Part shown: positions 1 to 7,743 of the stretch, piece after piece
How the letters are laid out: every line of letters begins with the position of its first letter
Position numbering within the stretch: position 1 is the first letter of the stretch
From: Chloroflexota bacterium
GTDB lineage: Bacteria > Chloroflexota > Dehalococcoidia > Lucifugimonadales > UBA826
DNA: 27,080 bases
Assembly (NCBI GenBank): GCA_002718095.1
Contig: PBDP01000008.1
Coordinates: 46,091 to 73,170 of the forward strand
Direction: 5' to 3'
The notes under the pieces: model-generated
Seen by the model: the letters and a program-made list of their open reading frames with translations, nothing else
The model's database searches: none
Told to the model about the DNA's origin: nothing
Position numbers and translations under genes: made by a program

Positions 1-1650
1 CAAGTTGTTGCTGTATTGAAATCTATGGAAGATTGGCCAGAAGATGACCGAAGACCAATGATTGTTGTAGGCAATACAGTGAAAGGATGGTGGCCTGGTG
101 CTAAGGATGGGAAAATCCCTGGATATGGTGATCAAATAATCAGTTATAAAAGTCATCCTTATACATTTTCTATGAATTCTGAATATTTTGTTGCACTAGC
201 GAAAACTTTTGAAGATAGATTCTCAGTTAAATTTAAAGGTATTGAGGATGGACCTGTAAACGATGAAAAAGAGAGACTCATTCAATATAAAGAAAATATT
301 GATATTGTCATGTCTGTGTTAGATCAAAATGGTTTAGGAACATGGGTAGCAGATAGATTAGTAAATATTGGAGATCAAGTATCAGACAATATAGGTATAA
401 ATATAAATACTACACATGATCCATTTCAAGATTCTAGATTGTCCCCTACCAATCTACCCGTTGATCCAGTAAAAGTTAATATATCAAATAATGCTACAGG
501 CCAATCTAGAGAAGTTGATATAAAACTTTTTGAAAAACCAGGAGTTAAATCTGGGAGTCGCAGAGCAATATCCGAATCTGTTAAGTGGATTAACTATGTC
601 ACAGAAAATCGTTTAATGCTTCTAGCTGCAGATTTAGCTGATTCCATAAACATAGAAAAAGGTTCACTATGGGGACATTACGACCCTGTTGAAAATCCAT
701 CGGGTAACAGATTGCGATCTGCAATACAGGAAGCAGGAAATGCTTCTACGGCAATTGGCTTGATTAGTCAATCAGCATCTTTAGATCCTGATATACATTC
801 TGGTGTTTGGGCTATAAGTGGAACATATGGAGCATTTACACCACTAATGTACTTACCAGCTAGAATCTGGAGTCAACAAAATCAAGATAGCCCATTTAGA
901 GTTGGAGTATTAAATATATTAGCTGGCCATTCAGGTCCTGAAACAGCAGCAGATGCAAGAACACACTTTGGTATATTTGCACCTCAGGTATGGAAATTAT
1001 TCCCTAAAAACCAAATAATTAATTTAAGCTTTTGGGACTATAATGACGTTGCACCTGGTTATATGGCCGCAATTGAAATTGCTTCCAGAGATCCTAAAGT
1101 TGGAATCATAACTATTGAAGTGGCTCGGCCAGATTTTCCAGTTGTTGATAGAGAAAGATTGGCAGACACAGACATATTAGCTGCTAGAAAAGGTTTTTAT
1201 GTAATCAAAGATTTTGATAAATCTCTTCCTAAGCAAGGATATGTCGTAGTACAGGGATCATCATCTACTAATGGATTGATTGCCATATTAGATCAAATAA
1301 TATCTGAGAAAATTAACGTTAAAATAGTTTCTGCAATTTCTGAAGAACTTTTTAATAGGCAATCTGAAGAATATAGGCAATCTGTCCTACCTCCTGAATC
1401 TTACTATGACATGATGATTGTTAGTACTGGAACAAAAAGAATGTGGCCAGTGTCTAATGTGGGACCTTTAACTGAAAAATATTCTCTGATTTCAGATTGG
1501 GATAACCAGTGGTTGTCCGGAGGATCTGAATCAGAAGTGATTAAAGAAGCTCACTTAGATGAAGATACTATTTATAATTCAGTAAAAAAATTTGCTTTAG
1601 AACATGAAGATAGAATAAATATTCAAAGTACTTATTTAACTAGTACTTAA
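1..1650 (+). CDS. Transketolase-family ThDP enzyme, C-terminal part (5' end outside window)
   Basis: The frame is open from base 1, so the start and most of the ThDP-binding domain lie upstream; 549 codons plus a stop are visible. The first residues end the ThDP domain (TVKGWW at about visible codons 25-30, the position of the TVKG motif of transketolases). The pyrimidine-binding domain follows: AADLADS near 210, then IQEAGNAS with Glu at visible codon 244, where the catalytic Glu of transketolase REHAM sits, and the motif DARTHFGIFAPQ. A C-terminal domain contains ELFNRQSEEYRQSVLP, close to the transketolase LFDAQ..YRESVLP stretch. Known family: transketolases move two-carbon units between sugar phosphates in the cytoplasm. 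With the missing N-terminus the protein would probably exceed 750 residues, longer than usual transketolase (about 660), with a long linker between the first two domains. The substrate could therefore differ; a 2-oxoacid dehydrogenase E1-like role is an alternative. Family call sure, reaction not. Confidence 0.85.
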   Translation, partial: QVVAVLKSMEDWPEDDRRPMIVVGNTVKGWWPGAKDGKIPGYGDQIISYKSHPYTFSMNSEYFVALAKTFEDRFSVKFKGIEDGPVNDEKERLIQYKENIDIVMSVLDQNGLGTWVADRLVNIGDQVSDNIGININTTHDPFQDSRLSPTNLPVDPVKVNISNNATGQSREVDIKLFEKPGVKSGSRRAISESVKWINYVTENRLMLLAADLADSINIEKGSLWGHYDPVENPSGNRLRSAIQEAGNASTAIGLISQSASLDPDIHSGVWAISGTYGAFTPLMYLPARIWSQQNQDSPFRVGVLNILAGHSGPETAADARTHFGIFAPQVWKLFPKNQIINLSFWDYNDVAPGYMAAIEIASRDPKVGIITIEVARPDFPVVDRERLADTDILAARKGFYVIKDFDKSLPKQGYVVVQGSSSTNGLIAILDQIISEKINVKIVSAISEELFNRQSEEYRQSVLPPESYYDMMIVSTGTKRMWPVSNVGPLTEKYSLISDWDNQWLSGGSESEVIKEAHLDEDTIYNSVKKFALEHEDRINIQSTYLTST

Positions 1651-1676
1651 TTGGAAAAATTCGTGAATTTATATAC

Positions 1677-1704
1677 TTGTCGTTTATTTCATGATATGTA
1701 TCTT
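1677..1704 (+). promoter_or_regulatory. Candidate promoter for the MFS gene
   Basis: TTGTCG at 1677-1682 and TATCTT at 1699-1704 are 16 bp apart. The predicted transcript would begin within a few bases of the ATG at 1711, that is almost leaderless. This agrees with the absence of a Shine-Dalgarno sequence before that ATG. Each hexamer matches consensus only 4/6, so this is a suggestion. Confidence 0.3.
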
Positions 1705-1710
1705 TGTTAA

Positions 1711-3000
1711 ATGGGTGCTCTTAAATTTGGAAAATTATATTACGGGTGGTGGATTGCACTTACGGCTTTAGCTGTAAACGCTTTATTGTCAGGACCAACC
1801 TATGGTTCAACTGGGTTATGGATTGATTCTTTAGAAAAAGAATTCGGATGGGGTAGAACTCAACTAGCAATTGCATTTACACTAGGTCAATTCGAGAGTG
1901 GAATTGTTGGCCCATTTGTAGGATATTTCATTGATAAAATAGGCCCAAAAAGAGTAGCTATGATGGGAGTGGCTATAGTTGCTTCGGGGTTTTTACTACT
2001 AACTCAGACTACACCAATTGGAGACAATCCAAGCGTTATACTTTCTCCCTTAATATTTTATATTGCGTTTTCATTAATTATGCTTGGAAATACCATGGGC
2101 GGTTTTATACCCATGATGGTAATAACAAACAATTGGTTTACTAGATATAGAAGTCTAGCAATGGCAGTGGTAACTCTAGGGTTTTCTTTAGGAACTTTTA
2201 TTATTGTGCCACTAATGGCTATTTTGATCTCTCCAAATGTTTTAGGATGGAGAAATGCTTCGTTACTAGTGGCCTTTATAGCAATAATTTTACCTATCCT
2301 TTTATGGAAGGTAGTTCATGATGAACCTACAGCACCAAATCATGTTAGGCAATTTAAAACAAAGGAAAATATTCCATTTCGGAAAACTAAACCCCTCAAA
2401 ACTTTTGATTTCACGATATATGAAGCCATCAAAGAAAAATCTTTTTGGTTTATGGGAGTTGGGCATGGGGCATCGGCAATGTTAACAGCTACTATGATGG
2501 TTCATCTTATTCTAGCTTTCAACAACCAGGGACTCTCACTTGAACTTTCTGCATTAATGTGGGGAATAGCTATGGGCATAGGTGGAATTGGACAATTGAG
2601 TGGAGGCATAATAGGAGATTATCTTCCAAAAGAAGTATGTAATTGGTTTTTTGGAGCCTTGCAAGCCTTAGGAGTTTTTATTGCTATTTTTGTATCAAAC
2701 ATATTTTTAGCGATAATTTTTGCAATAGTGTATGGAATAGGATTTGGAGCAAGAGCTCCTTTAACTACATCTATGAGAGGTGAATATTTTGGGCGTAAAT
2801 CCTTTGGGAAAATTATGGGTGTATCTACAATTCCGATGACAATTCTTTGTGTAGCAGGCCCTTGGATAACCAGTATTCTATATGAACGTACAGGAAACTA
2901 TGAATCTGGATTTTTATTAATTGCAATAGCAGGATTAATAGGCAGCTTCTTATTCTTAATATGTCGAAAACCTATTCACCCTTCTTTAAAATCTACTTAG
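1711..3000 (+). CDS. MFS transporter, monocarboxylate/OFA-like
   Basis: This 429-residue protein has about twelve hydrophobic segments. The opening YYGWWIALTALAVNA and the segment ending VGYFIDKIGPKRVAMMG (helix 2 and the loop 2-3 D-x3-G-x-K/R-R signature of the major facilitator superfamily) resemble monocarboxylate and oxalate/formate carriers. NNWFTRYRSLAMAVVTLGFSLG near 140-160 is the NxWF..rR..A.g....G motif of this branch. A charged loop near 205-235 separates the two six-helix halves. It would move an organic anion across the inner membrane; the substrate cannot be read from the sequence. It lies 60 bp after the transketolase-like gene in the same direction and may be co-expressed with it. 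No clear Shine-Dalgarno precedes the ATG. Its stop overlaps the end of the opposing ACR3 gene. Confidence 0.85.
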   Translation: MGALKFGKLYYGWWIALTALAVNALLSGPTYGSTGLWIDSLEKEFGWGRTQLAIAFTLGQFESGIVGPFVGYFIDKIGPKRVAMMGVAIVASGFLLLTQTTPIGDNPSVILSPLIFYIAFSLIMLGNTMGGFIPMMVITNNWFTRYRSLAMAVVTLGFSLGTFIIVPLMAILISPNVLGWRNASLLVAFIAIILPILLWKVVHDEPTAPNHVRQFKTKENIPFRKTKPLKTFDFTIYEAIKEKSFWFMGVGHGASAMLTATMMVHLILAFNNQGLSLELSALMWGIAMGIGGIGQLSGGIIGDYLPKEVCNWFFGALQALGVFIAIFVSNIFLAIIFAIVYGIGFGARAPLTTSMRGEYFGRKSFGKIMGVSTIPMTILCVAGPWITSILYERTGNYESGFLLIAIAGLIGSFLFLICRKPIHPSLKST

Positions 3001-4015
3001 ATGGAAAATATTTTTTTGTTTTATTAACAAAATATACTAATGAAAGCATCACAGGAACCTCTACTAAAACCCCAACGACAGTTGCCAAAGCCGCTCCTGA
3101 ATTTAATCCATACAATGAAATAGCAACTGCAACAGCAAGTTCAAAGAAATTAGATGTTCCAATAAGGCAAGCTGGAGCAGCAATTTCGTGTTTAAGGTTT
3201 AATAATTTTGCGGTTCCATAACCTATAGCAAATATTCCATATGTTTGAATTAATAATGGAATTGCAATAAGAATAATAATTTGTGGTTTATTAATTATAA
3301 CTTCTGCCTGCAAACTAAATAGAAGTAAAACAGTTAGAATTAAACCTAATATTGAAAATGGCTTAACCGCAACCAAAATTCGATTTAAATTAGCAATGGA
3401 ACCAAACTTTGATAAAAAATATCGAGTCGCAATCCCTGCTATTAATGGAACAACAACATATAAAACAACTGATATAAATAACGTGTCCCAAGGTATAGAT
3501 ATGTCGGATAGTCCTAATAAGAAAGCTGCAATTGGAGCAAAAGCAAAAATCATTATAATGTCGTTAATTGACACTTGGATAAGGGTATAACTTGGATCTC
3601 CTTTTGTAAGCTGACTCCAAACAAATACCATAGCTGTGCAAGGCGCTACACCCAATAAAATCATTCCTGCAATGTATTCAGTTCCTGTCTGTGGGTCAAC
3701 AATATCGATGAATAATATTTTAAAGAATAAATATCCTAATAAAGCCATGGTGAATGGTTTTATTAGCCAATTAATTATCAAAGTTAACAGTATGCCAGTT
3801 GGTTTTTCATTTATATTTTTCAAGGCTGAAAAATCAATTTGCGCCATCATTGGATAAACCATTGCCCAAATACAAATAGCAATTAAAATATTTATTTTTG
3901 CATATTCCAGATTTTCTATATTCTGAAATGGTTCAGGGAAAATATTTCCTAAGATTACACCTAATAGAATTGCTATTCCAACCCAAGCTGTAAGATATTT
4001 TTCAAATACACCCAT
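2993..4015 (-). CDS. acr3: ACR3-family arsenite efflux permease
   Basis: A 340-residue protein with about ten transmembrane segments. The helix-4 motif GVAPCTAMVFVW carries Cys126, and helix 9 reads GTSNFFELAVA with Glu292. These match the two residues known to be essential in ACR3 proteins (Cys138 and Glu305 in Alkaliphilus Acr3, nearly the same spacing). Known role: proton-coupled export of arsenite through the inner membrane. No arsR or arsC lies beside it, so arsenic induction cannot be read from context and the real substrate may be broader. The ATG at 4015 has only a weak AAAGG about ten bases upstream. Length is usual for the family (about 340-400). Bile-acid/sodium symporters share the fold but lack this Cys context. 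Confidence 0.88.
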   Translation of the reverse strand: MGVFEKYLTAWVGIAILLGVILGNIFPEPFQNIENLEYAKINILIAICIWAMVYPMMAQIDFSALKNINEKPTGILLTLIINWLIKPFTMALLGYLFFKILFIDIVDPQTGTEYIAGMILLGVAPCTAMVFVWSQLTKGDPSYTLIQVSINDIIMIFAFAPIAAFLLGLSDISIPWDTLFISVVLYVVVPLIAGIATRYFLSKFGSIANLNRILVAVKPFSILGLILTVLLLFSLQAEVIINKPQIIILIAIPLLIQTYGIFAIGYGTAKLLNLKHEIAAPACLIGTSNFFELAVAVAISLYGLNSGAALATVVGVLVEVPVMLSLVYFVNKTKKYFPSK

Positions 4016-4172
4016 AATTAAAAATCGCCTTTAATACTCAAAACATTATCAAATATAACAATAAATTATTTCATTTAAAATTAATTAAATGGTAACAGTA
4101 GATTTGTAACTTTCAGTTTAGTTGGTTAATATTGCACAAATAGGCTAATTTACATTATAAAGGAGTAGCACG
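4016..4172. promoter_or_regulatory. Divergent intergenic region acr3 / MDR dehydrogenase
   Basis: These 157 bp hold no gene. A possible promoter for the plus-strand gene is TTGTAA at 4104-4109, 17 bp, TAATAT at 4127-4132. AAGGAG at 4160-4165 is a clear Shine-Dalgarno seven bases before the UUG start at 4173. I see no convincing operator dyad and no ArsR-type site. Confidence 0.4.
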
Positions 4173-5324
4173 TTGAAAGCGGTAGTTTATAAAAAACCAT
4201 TTGAAGTTGCCATTGAAACAGTTCCAGACCCATCCATACAGCATCCTAATGATGCTATTATCAGAGTAACATCTAGCTGTATATGTGGATCAGATTTGCA
4301 CATGTATGAAGGCCGAACAGCTGCTGAACCTGGCATTGTATTTGGTCATGAAAATATGGGAATAGTAGAAGAAGTTGGGACCGCTGTGAAAGACATTTCA
4401 GTTGGAGACAGAGTAGTAATGCCGTTTAATGTTGCTTGTGGTTTCTGCAAGAACTGCCAAAGGGGATTTACTGGTTTCTGCACGATTGTTAATCCGGGAT
4501 TTGCTGGAGGAGCCTACGGATATGTGGCCATGGGACCCTGGACAGGTGGGCAAGCTGAATATTTACAAGTTCCATTTGCAGATTTCAACTGTTTGCCTTT
4601 GCCAAAAGGAACTGACCACGAATCAGATTTTGCGCTGTTAGCTGATATATTTCCTACTGGATATCATGGCGCAGAATTAGCTGATGTAAGCCCTGGAGAG
4701 AGTGTAGCTGTATTTGGAGCAGGGCCGGTTGGCCTTATGGCTGCGTATAGTTCCATAATACGTGGAGCTGCTGAAGTTTATTGTATTGACCATGTACAAG
4801 AACGATTGGATAAAGCTGCTTCGATAGGCGCCATTCCAATAAATTTTGATGATGGGAATCCTGTAGAGCAAATTTGTGATATCCGAAATGATGTTGGTGT
4901 AGATAAAGGCATTGATGCAGTCGGCTATCAAGCAGCTGCACAAGGTTCATCTGCTGCAGGTGGAGAACAAGACGAAATACCAAATATTGTATTAAACCAA
5001 ATAATAGATGTTGTCAAACCTACTGGAGCATTGGGAATACCTGGTTTATATGTACCATCGGATCCGGGTGGAGTAAATGAATCTGCTAAATCTGGAGCTT
5101 TATTGATAAATTTTGGAAAACTCTTTGAAAAAGGCCTTCGCTTAGGTACAGGACAATGTAATGTTAAAAAATATAATGCTTATTTAAGAGATTTGATCAT
5201 AGCCGGCAAAGCTTCCCCAGATTTTGTGGTTTCACATGAGATCTCAATTGATGAAGCCCCGGATGCATATACAAAATTTGACCAAAGAGTAGATGGGTAT
5301 ACTAAAGTTATTATCCATCCGTAG
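4173..5324 (+). CDS. Zinc-dependent MDR dehydrogenase, glutathione-independent formaldehyde dehydrogenase-like
   Basis: 383 residues, starting at UUG because AAGGAG stands at the right distance and the second residue begins the usual MKAVVY opening. Medium-chain dehydrogenase layout: catalytic zinc ligands Cys38 (CICGSDLH) and His59-Glu60 (GHENMG), structural zinc cysteines 89, 92, 95 and 103 with exact C-x2-C-x2-C-x7-C spacing, then the NAD-binding Rossmann motif FGAGPVGLMAA near 188-198. The substrate domain with the long insertion around DAVGYQAAAQGSS and the closing segment SPDFVVSHEISIDEAPDAY is typical of the glutathione-independent formaldehyde dehydrogenase/threonine dehydrogenase-like branch. 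It oxidises an alcohol or aldehyde hydrate in the cytoplasm; formaldehyde is one possibility, not proven. The next gene (NHL protein) begins nine bases after the stop, so the two form an operon. Confidence 0.85.
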   Translation: MKAVVYKKPFEVAIETVPDPSIQHPNDAIIRVTSSCICGSDLHMYEGRTAAEPGIVFGHENMGIVEEVGTAVKDISVGDRVVMPFNVACGFCKNCQRGFTGFCTIVNPGFAGGAYGYVAMGPWTGGQAEYLQVPFADFNCLPLPKGTDHESDFALLADIFPTGYHGAELADVSPGESVAVFGAGPVGLMAAYSSIIRGAAEVYCIDHVQERLDKAASIGAIPINFDDGNPVEQICDIRNDVGVDKGIDAVGYQAAAQGSSAAGGEQDEIPNIVLNQIIDVVKPTGALGIPGLYVPSDPGGVNESAKSGALLINFGKLFEKGLRLGTGQCNVKKYNAYLRDLIIAGKASPDFVVSHEISIDEAPDAYTKFDQRVDGYTKVIIHP

Positions 5325-5333
5325 GTTAATAAT

Positions 5334-6344
5334 ATGACTATGTCCTCAAATTTCACATATGAATGGAATGATTCCTGGGCAGAAATGATTCAGTCTCACA
5401 CATCAATTTCTGCATGGAATCATTCGGGAATGGCTATCAAAGATAATGATCATATTGTTACTTCAGATAACGGTGAGTCTAAAATAATTACATATAATAT
5501 TGATGGGGAAATTATAGATTCATGGACTGCAAACTTTACTCATGCTCATGGAATAACTTTATCTTACGATGAGGAGTTTGGAGATGTCATCTGGATAGCT
5601 GATAATGGTTCTCGTAGAGAAAAAGATATTGGATATCAATATCCCCCAGGAAGTGAACTTAAATCAGGTAGAGTATTTAAAGTTGACATGTCAGGCAATG
5701 AAATGTTTGAGTTGCCATTACCATTACATGATTCGTATAAAACATTTAGATATGCTCCCACTTCAATAGCTGTTAATGAAATAAAATCCGGTGGGAATGG
5801 GGATATTTGGATAGCTGACGGATACGGTGCTAGCTTAGTTCACAGATATGATCAGAATGGCAACCATGTACAAAGTATTGATGGAATAGACGGCGCAGGG
5901 AAATTTAATTGCCCTCATGGAATACTAATAGATTACCGAAGTGGCAGTCCAGAACTTTATGTAGCTGATAGGGTTAATAAGAGAATTCAAGTTTTTGACT
6001 TAGATGGAAATTTTTCTAGATCTTTTGGCTCAGATTTCCTGTCAACCCCAAGTGGGTTTGCAATTTTAAATGATAATTTAATTATTGCCGAACTTAAAGG
6101 GAGACTTACGATTGCTGACATGCATGATAAGTTTGTAACTTATTTATTCCCAAACGACGGTGCAGAAAATCGCCCAGGATGGCCAAACATGAAAGATCAA
6201 ACCGGATCAATTGTAAAGAATCTGAATCTTTCTATAAATAAGTTTAACAGTCCACATGACGTAGTAACTGATAGTAAAGGGAATATTTACGTTACAGAAT
6301 GGCTTATAGGCGGTCGAATTACAAAACTTACTGTTAAAAAATGA
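5334..6344 (+). CDS. NHL-repeat beta-propeller protein
   Basis: 336 residues with repeated blades of the form P-x-G-[IF]-x-(D/N)-x-G-x-(I/L)-(W/Y)-(I/V)-A-D. Examples: AHGITLS...IWIADNG near 63-86, PTSIAVN...DIWIADGYG near 140-165, PHGILID...ELYVADRVNKRIQVFD near 198-225, PSGFAIL...LIIAELKG, and PHDVVTD...IYVTEW near 305-325. That makes five or six blades of a closed propeller, similar to peptidyl-alpha-hydroxyglycine lyase/NHL and SMP-30-type folds. No signal peptide or membrane helix is seen, so it is probably cytoplasmic. It is tightly linked behind the zinc dehydrogenase (9 bp), with AGGT overlapping the preceding stop as ribosome-binding site. A role in the same pathway, for example as lactonase, lyase or scaffold, is inference. 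A start at the second ATG (5340) is equally possible. Confidence 0.8.
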   Translation: MTMSSNFTYEWNDSWAEMIQSHTSISAWNHSGMAIKDNDHIVTSDNGESKIITYNIDGEIIDSWTANFTHAHGITLSYDEEFGDVIWIADNGSRREKDIGYQYPPGSELKSGRVFKVDMSGNEMFELPLPLHDSYKTFRYAPTSIAVNEIKSGGNGDIWIADGYGASLVHRYDQNGNHVQSIDGIDGAGKFNCPHGILIDYRSGSPELYVADRVNKRIQVFDLDGNFSRSFGSDFLSTPSGFAILNDNLIIAELKGRLTIADMHDKFVTYLFPNDGAENRPGWPNMKDQTGSIVKNLNLSINKFNSPHDVVTDSKGNIYVTEWLIGGRITKLTVKK

Positions 6345-6346
6345 TA

Positions 6347-7084
6347 TCATCCAACATTTTTATTAATTTCTTCTTTTAATGAAATTAATAAATCAGCCTC
6401 ACGTTGGTTTAAATTAGTTTCAATAAAATCATATATCCAACTAGAATTTTCTGATTTTTCATCAAATAATAATTTTTCTACACATTCTAATTGCTGAAGT
6501 TTTGTCATTTGATCTTTTATCATAGGGAGTACAAATGCTTCTTCATTTTCAAAATGATCATATTCTGCTACTTTTAAAGCAACTATTTGATTATATAAAT
6601 GTCTTCGAAATGTGTCGTCTAGTTTTGAGTCCCCTAACATTTTTTCTAATTCTGCCTCGACAGCATTTACCTTCGTCATAAGTATTTCGTGATTCTTTTC
6701 TTCCATAGATAGGACATCTTTAATTGAGAAATATGAAATCGGAGATATAGTATTTATATTAACAATTGAATCTGAAGCTATCTTACCTGAATCTCTAATA
6801 ATGTCATGCTCTATAACATTTTCTTTAAGAGGCATTCTTCCGTCATGTAATTCTTTATCTTTCAAAGGACCCGTCATATATAAATCTTCTGTATCTGTAT
6901 GATAATAAATATGATCTAACCATTCAGTAAGCTGAATGGTTAGCAATTCAAAATCGCCTCCATTCTGAGTAGACCTGCTAAGGTTTTCTACGCTCTCTGA
7001 ATGTTTCATATAAACTTTATGCATTAAATACATAACATCTATAGGGTGCTCTAATTCGTATATATCATCCAAAAATCCTGGCAT
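6347..7084 (-). CDS. Hemerythrin-like metal-binding protein
   Basis: The frame is open to 7132, but I choose the ATG at 7084: GGAG stands five bases upstream, while the UUG at 7132 has no ribosome-binding site and would overlap the upstream gene by 40 bp. From this start the protein has 245 residues. Hemerythrin-type helices with candidate ligands: His22/His28 (helix A), H58-x3-H62-x3-E66 (helix B), NHE with His132 (helix C), and EYDHFENEEAF with H177-x3-E181 (helix D). Residues 75-118 are a non-conserved insertion between the two halves. Hemerythrin domains bind a di-iron centre and sense or carry oxygen, NO or reactive oxygen species. The gene follows its ligand-poor paralogue by 8 bp and ends 2 bp from the convergent NHL gene. 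Family call good, function unknown. Confidence 0.7.
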   Translation of the reverse strand: MPGFLDDIYELEHPIDVMYLMHKVYMKHSESVENLSRSTQNGGDFELLTIQLTEWLDHIYYHTDTEDLYMTGPLKDKELHDGRMPLKENVIEHDIIRDSGKIASDSIVNINTISPISYFSIKDVLSMEEKNHEILMTKVNAVEAELEKMLGDSKLDDTFRRHLYNQIVALKVAEYDHFENEEAFVLPMIKDQMTKLQQLECVEKLLFDEKSENSSWIYDFIETNLNQREADLLISLKEEINKNVG

Positions 7085-7092
7085 AAGATCTC

Positions 7093-7608
7093 CTATGTTA
7101 CGGAATTTTCCATAATCCAAGTTTTTAACCAAACTGATTCATCTGAAGTGTTTTCTATAAATTTTTCATTGCATTTGGTTTCGTCATGGCATATCGTGAG
7201 AACTTCAACTAGATCAGAATAATCAGAAAAAGTAACTGAAAGTGAAATTAATTCTTTTATAATGTGGTTTCTAACGCGGGGTATTAAAATACCTCCTTCC
7301 ACTTCTTCATAAATTACATTCATGGTTTCTGAAACTTTATCCATAACATTTTCTTGAATCTGAGTTAGAAAAAATAAAATATCAGGTAAAACTTGAATTT
7401 CTGAATCTAGTACTAAAGACCCATCAATCAATAACCTGATATGAGTGTCTTCGGCTTCTACATAAGCCGCAAAAGCTTGAACCCATTTTGTCAAATGGTT
7501 TTCAATGCCGTTCATGCTTTGAGAAATCCCAACAGCATGAAGGTCTTTTTCTATAAAGCTTAAATTTATTTGCATTGATTTTGATATAAGTTTTAATGCA
7601 CAATTCAT
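7093..7608 (-). CDS. Hemerythrin-like paralogue without the metal ligands
   Basis: 171 residues, all-helical by composition. It aligns by eye with the downstream 245-residue protein: HLTKWVQAFAAYVEAED matches QLTEWLDHIYYHTDTED, VMDKV matches LMTKV, RNHIIKELISLSVTFSDYSDL matches RRHLYNQIVALKVAEYDHFEN, and ESVWLKTWIMEN matches NSSWIYDFIETN. At the positions of the proposed iron ligands it has Ala, Tyr, Gln and Tyr instead of His, so it probably does not bind iron the same way. It lacks the 40-residue insertion and is slightly shorter at the C-terminus. The ATG at 7608 has only a weak GGAAA upstream. It is first in a two-gene operon. A regulatory or heterodimer partner of the next protein is a plausible inference; a decaying duplicate is the alternative, but the frame is intact. 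Confidence 0.6.
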   Translation of the reverse strand: MNCALKLISKSMQINLSFIEKDLHAVGISQSMNGIENHLTKWVQAFAAYVEAEDTHIRLLIDGSLVLDSEIQVLPDILFFLTQIQENVMDKVSETMNVIYEEVEGGILIPRVRNHIIKELISLSVTFSDYSDLVEVLTICHDETKCNEKFIENTSDESVWLKTWIMENSVT

Positions 7609-7743
7609 AATGTTTCCGTTTTAACTATATAATTAATTTTAATACACATGTCTTTATATATCATCATAATCTCGTGTAACACATAAATTGAAGTACAACT
7701 TAGATTTTGATAATCTGATCATGAATATTAATGGAGATTTATT
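7609..7743. promoter_or_regulatory. Divergent intergenic region, hemerythrin-like operon / FMN enzyme
   Basis: 135 bp, very AT-rich, no gene. On the plus strand TTGAAG at 7688-7693 is followed 15-17 bp later by GATAAT/TAATCT (7709-7716) with an upstream TG, a weak promoter candidate. GGAG at 7733-7736 is the ribosome-binding site for the UUG at 7744. No clear operator is visible. Confidence 0.3.

Noticed and set aside
2961-3857. Plus-strand open frames inside acr3
   Set aside because: They lie wholly within a well-conserved ten-helix permease on the other strand and have no motif or ribosome-binding site.
2993-4015. Bile acid/sodium symporter (BASS)
   Set aside because: The fold is shared, but the conserved APCTAMVFVW cysteine motif is specific to ACR3.
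4677-4983. Minus-strand open frames inside the zinc dehydrogenase
   Set aside because: Shadow frames of a conserved gene; composition is not protein-like.
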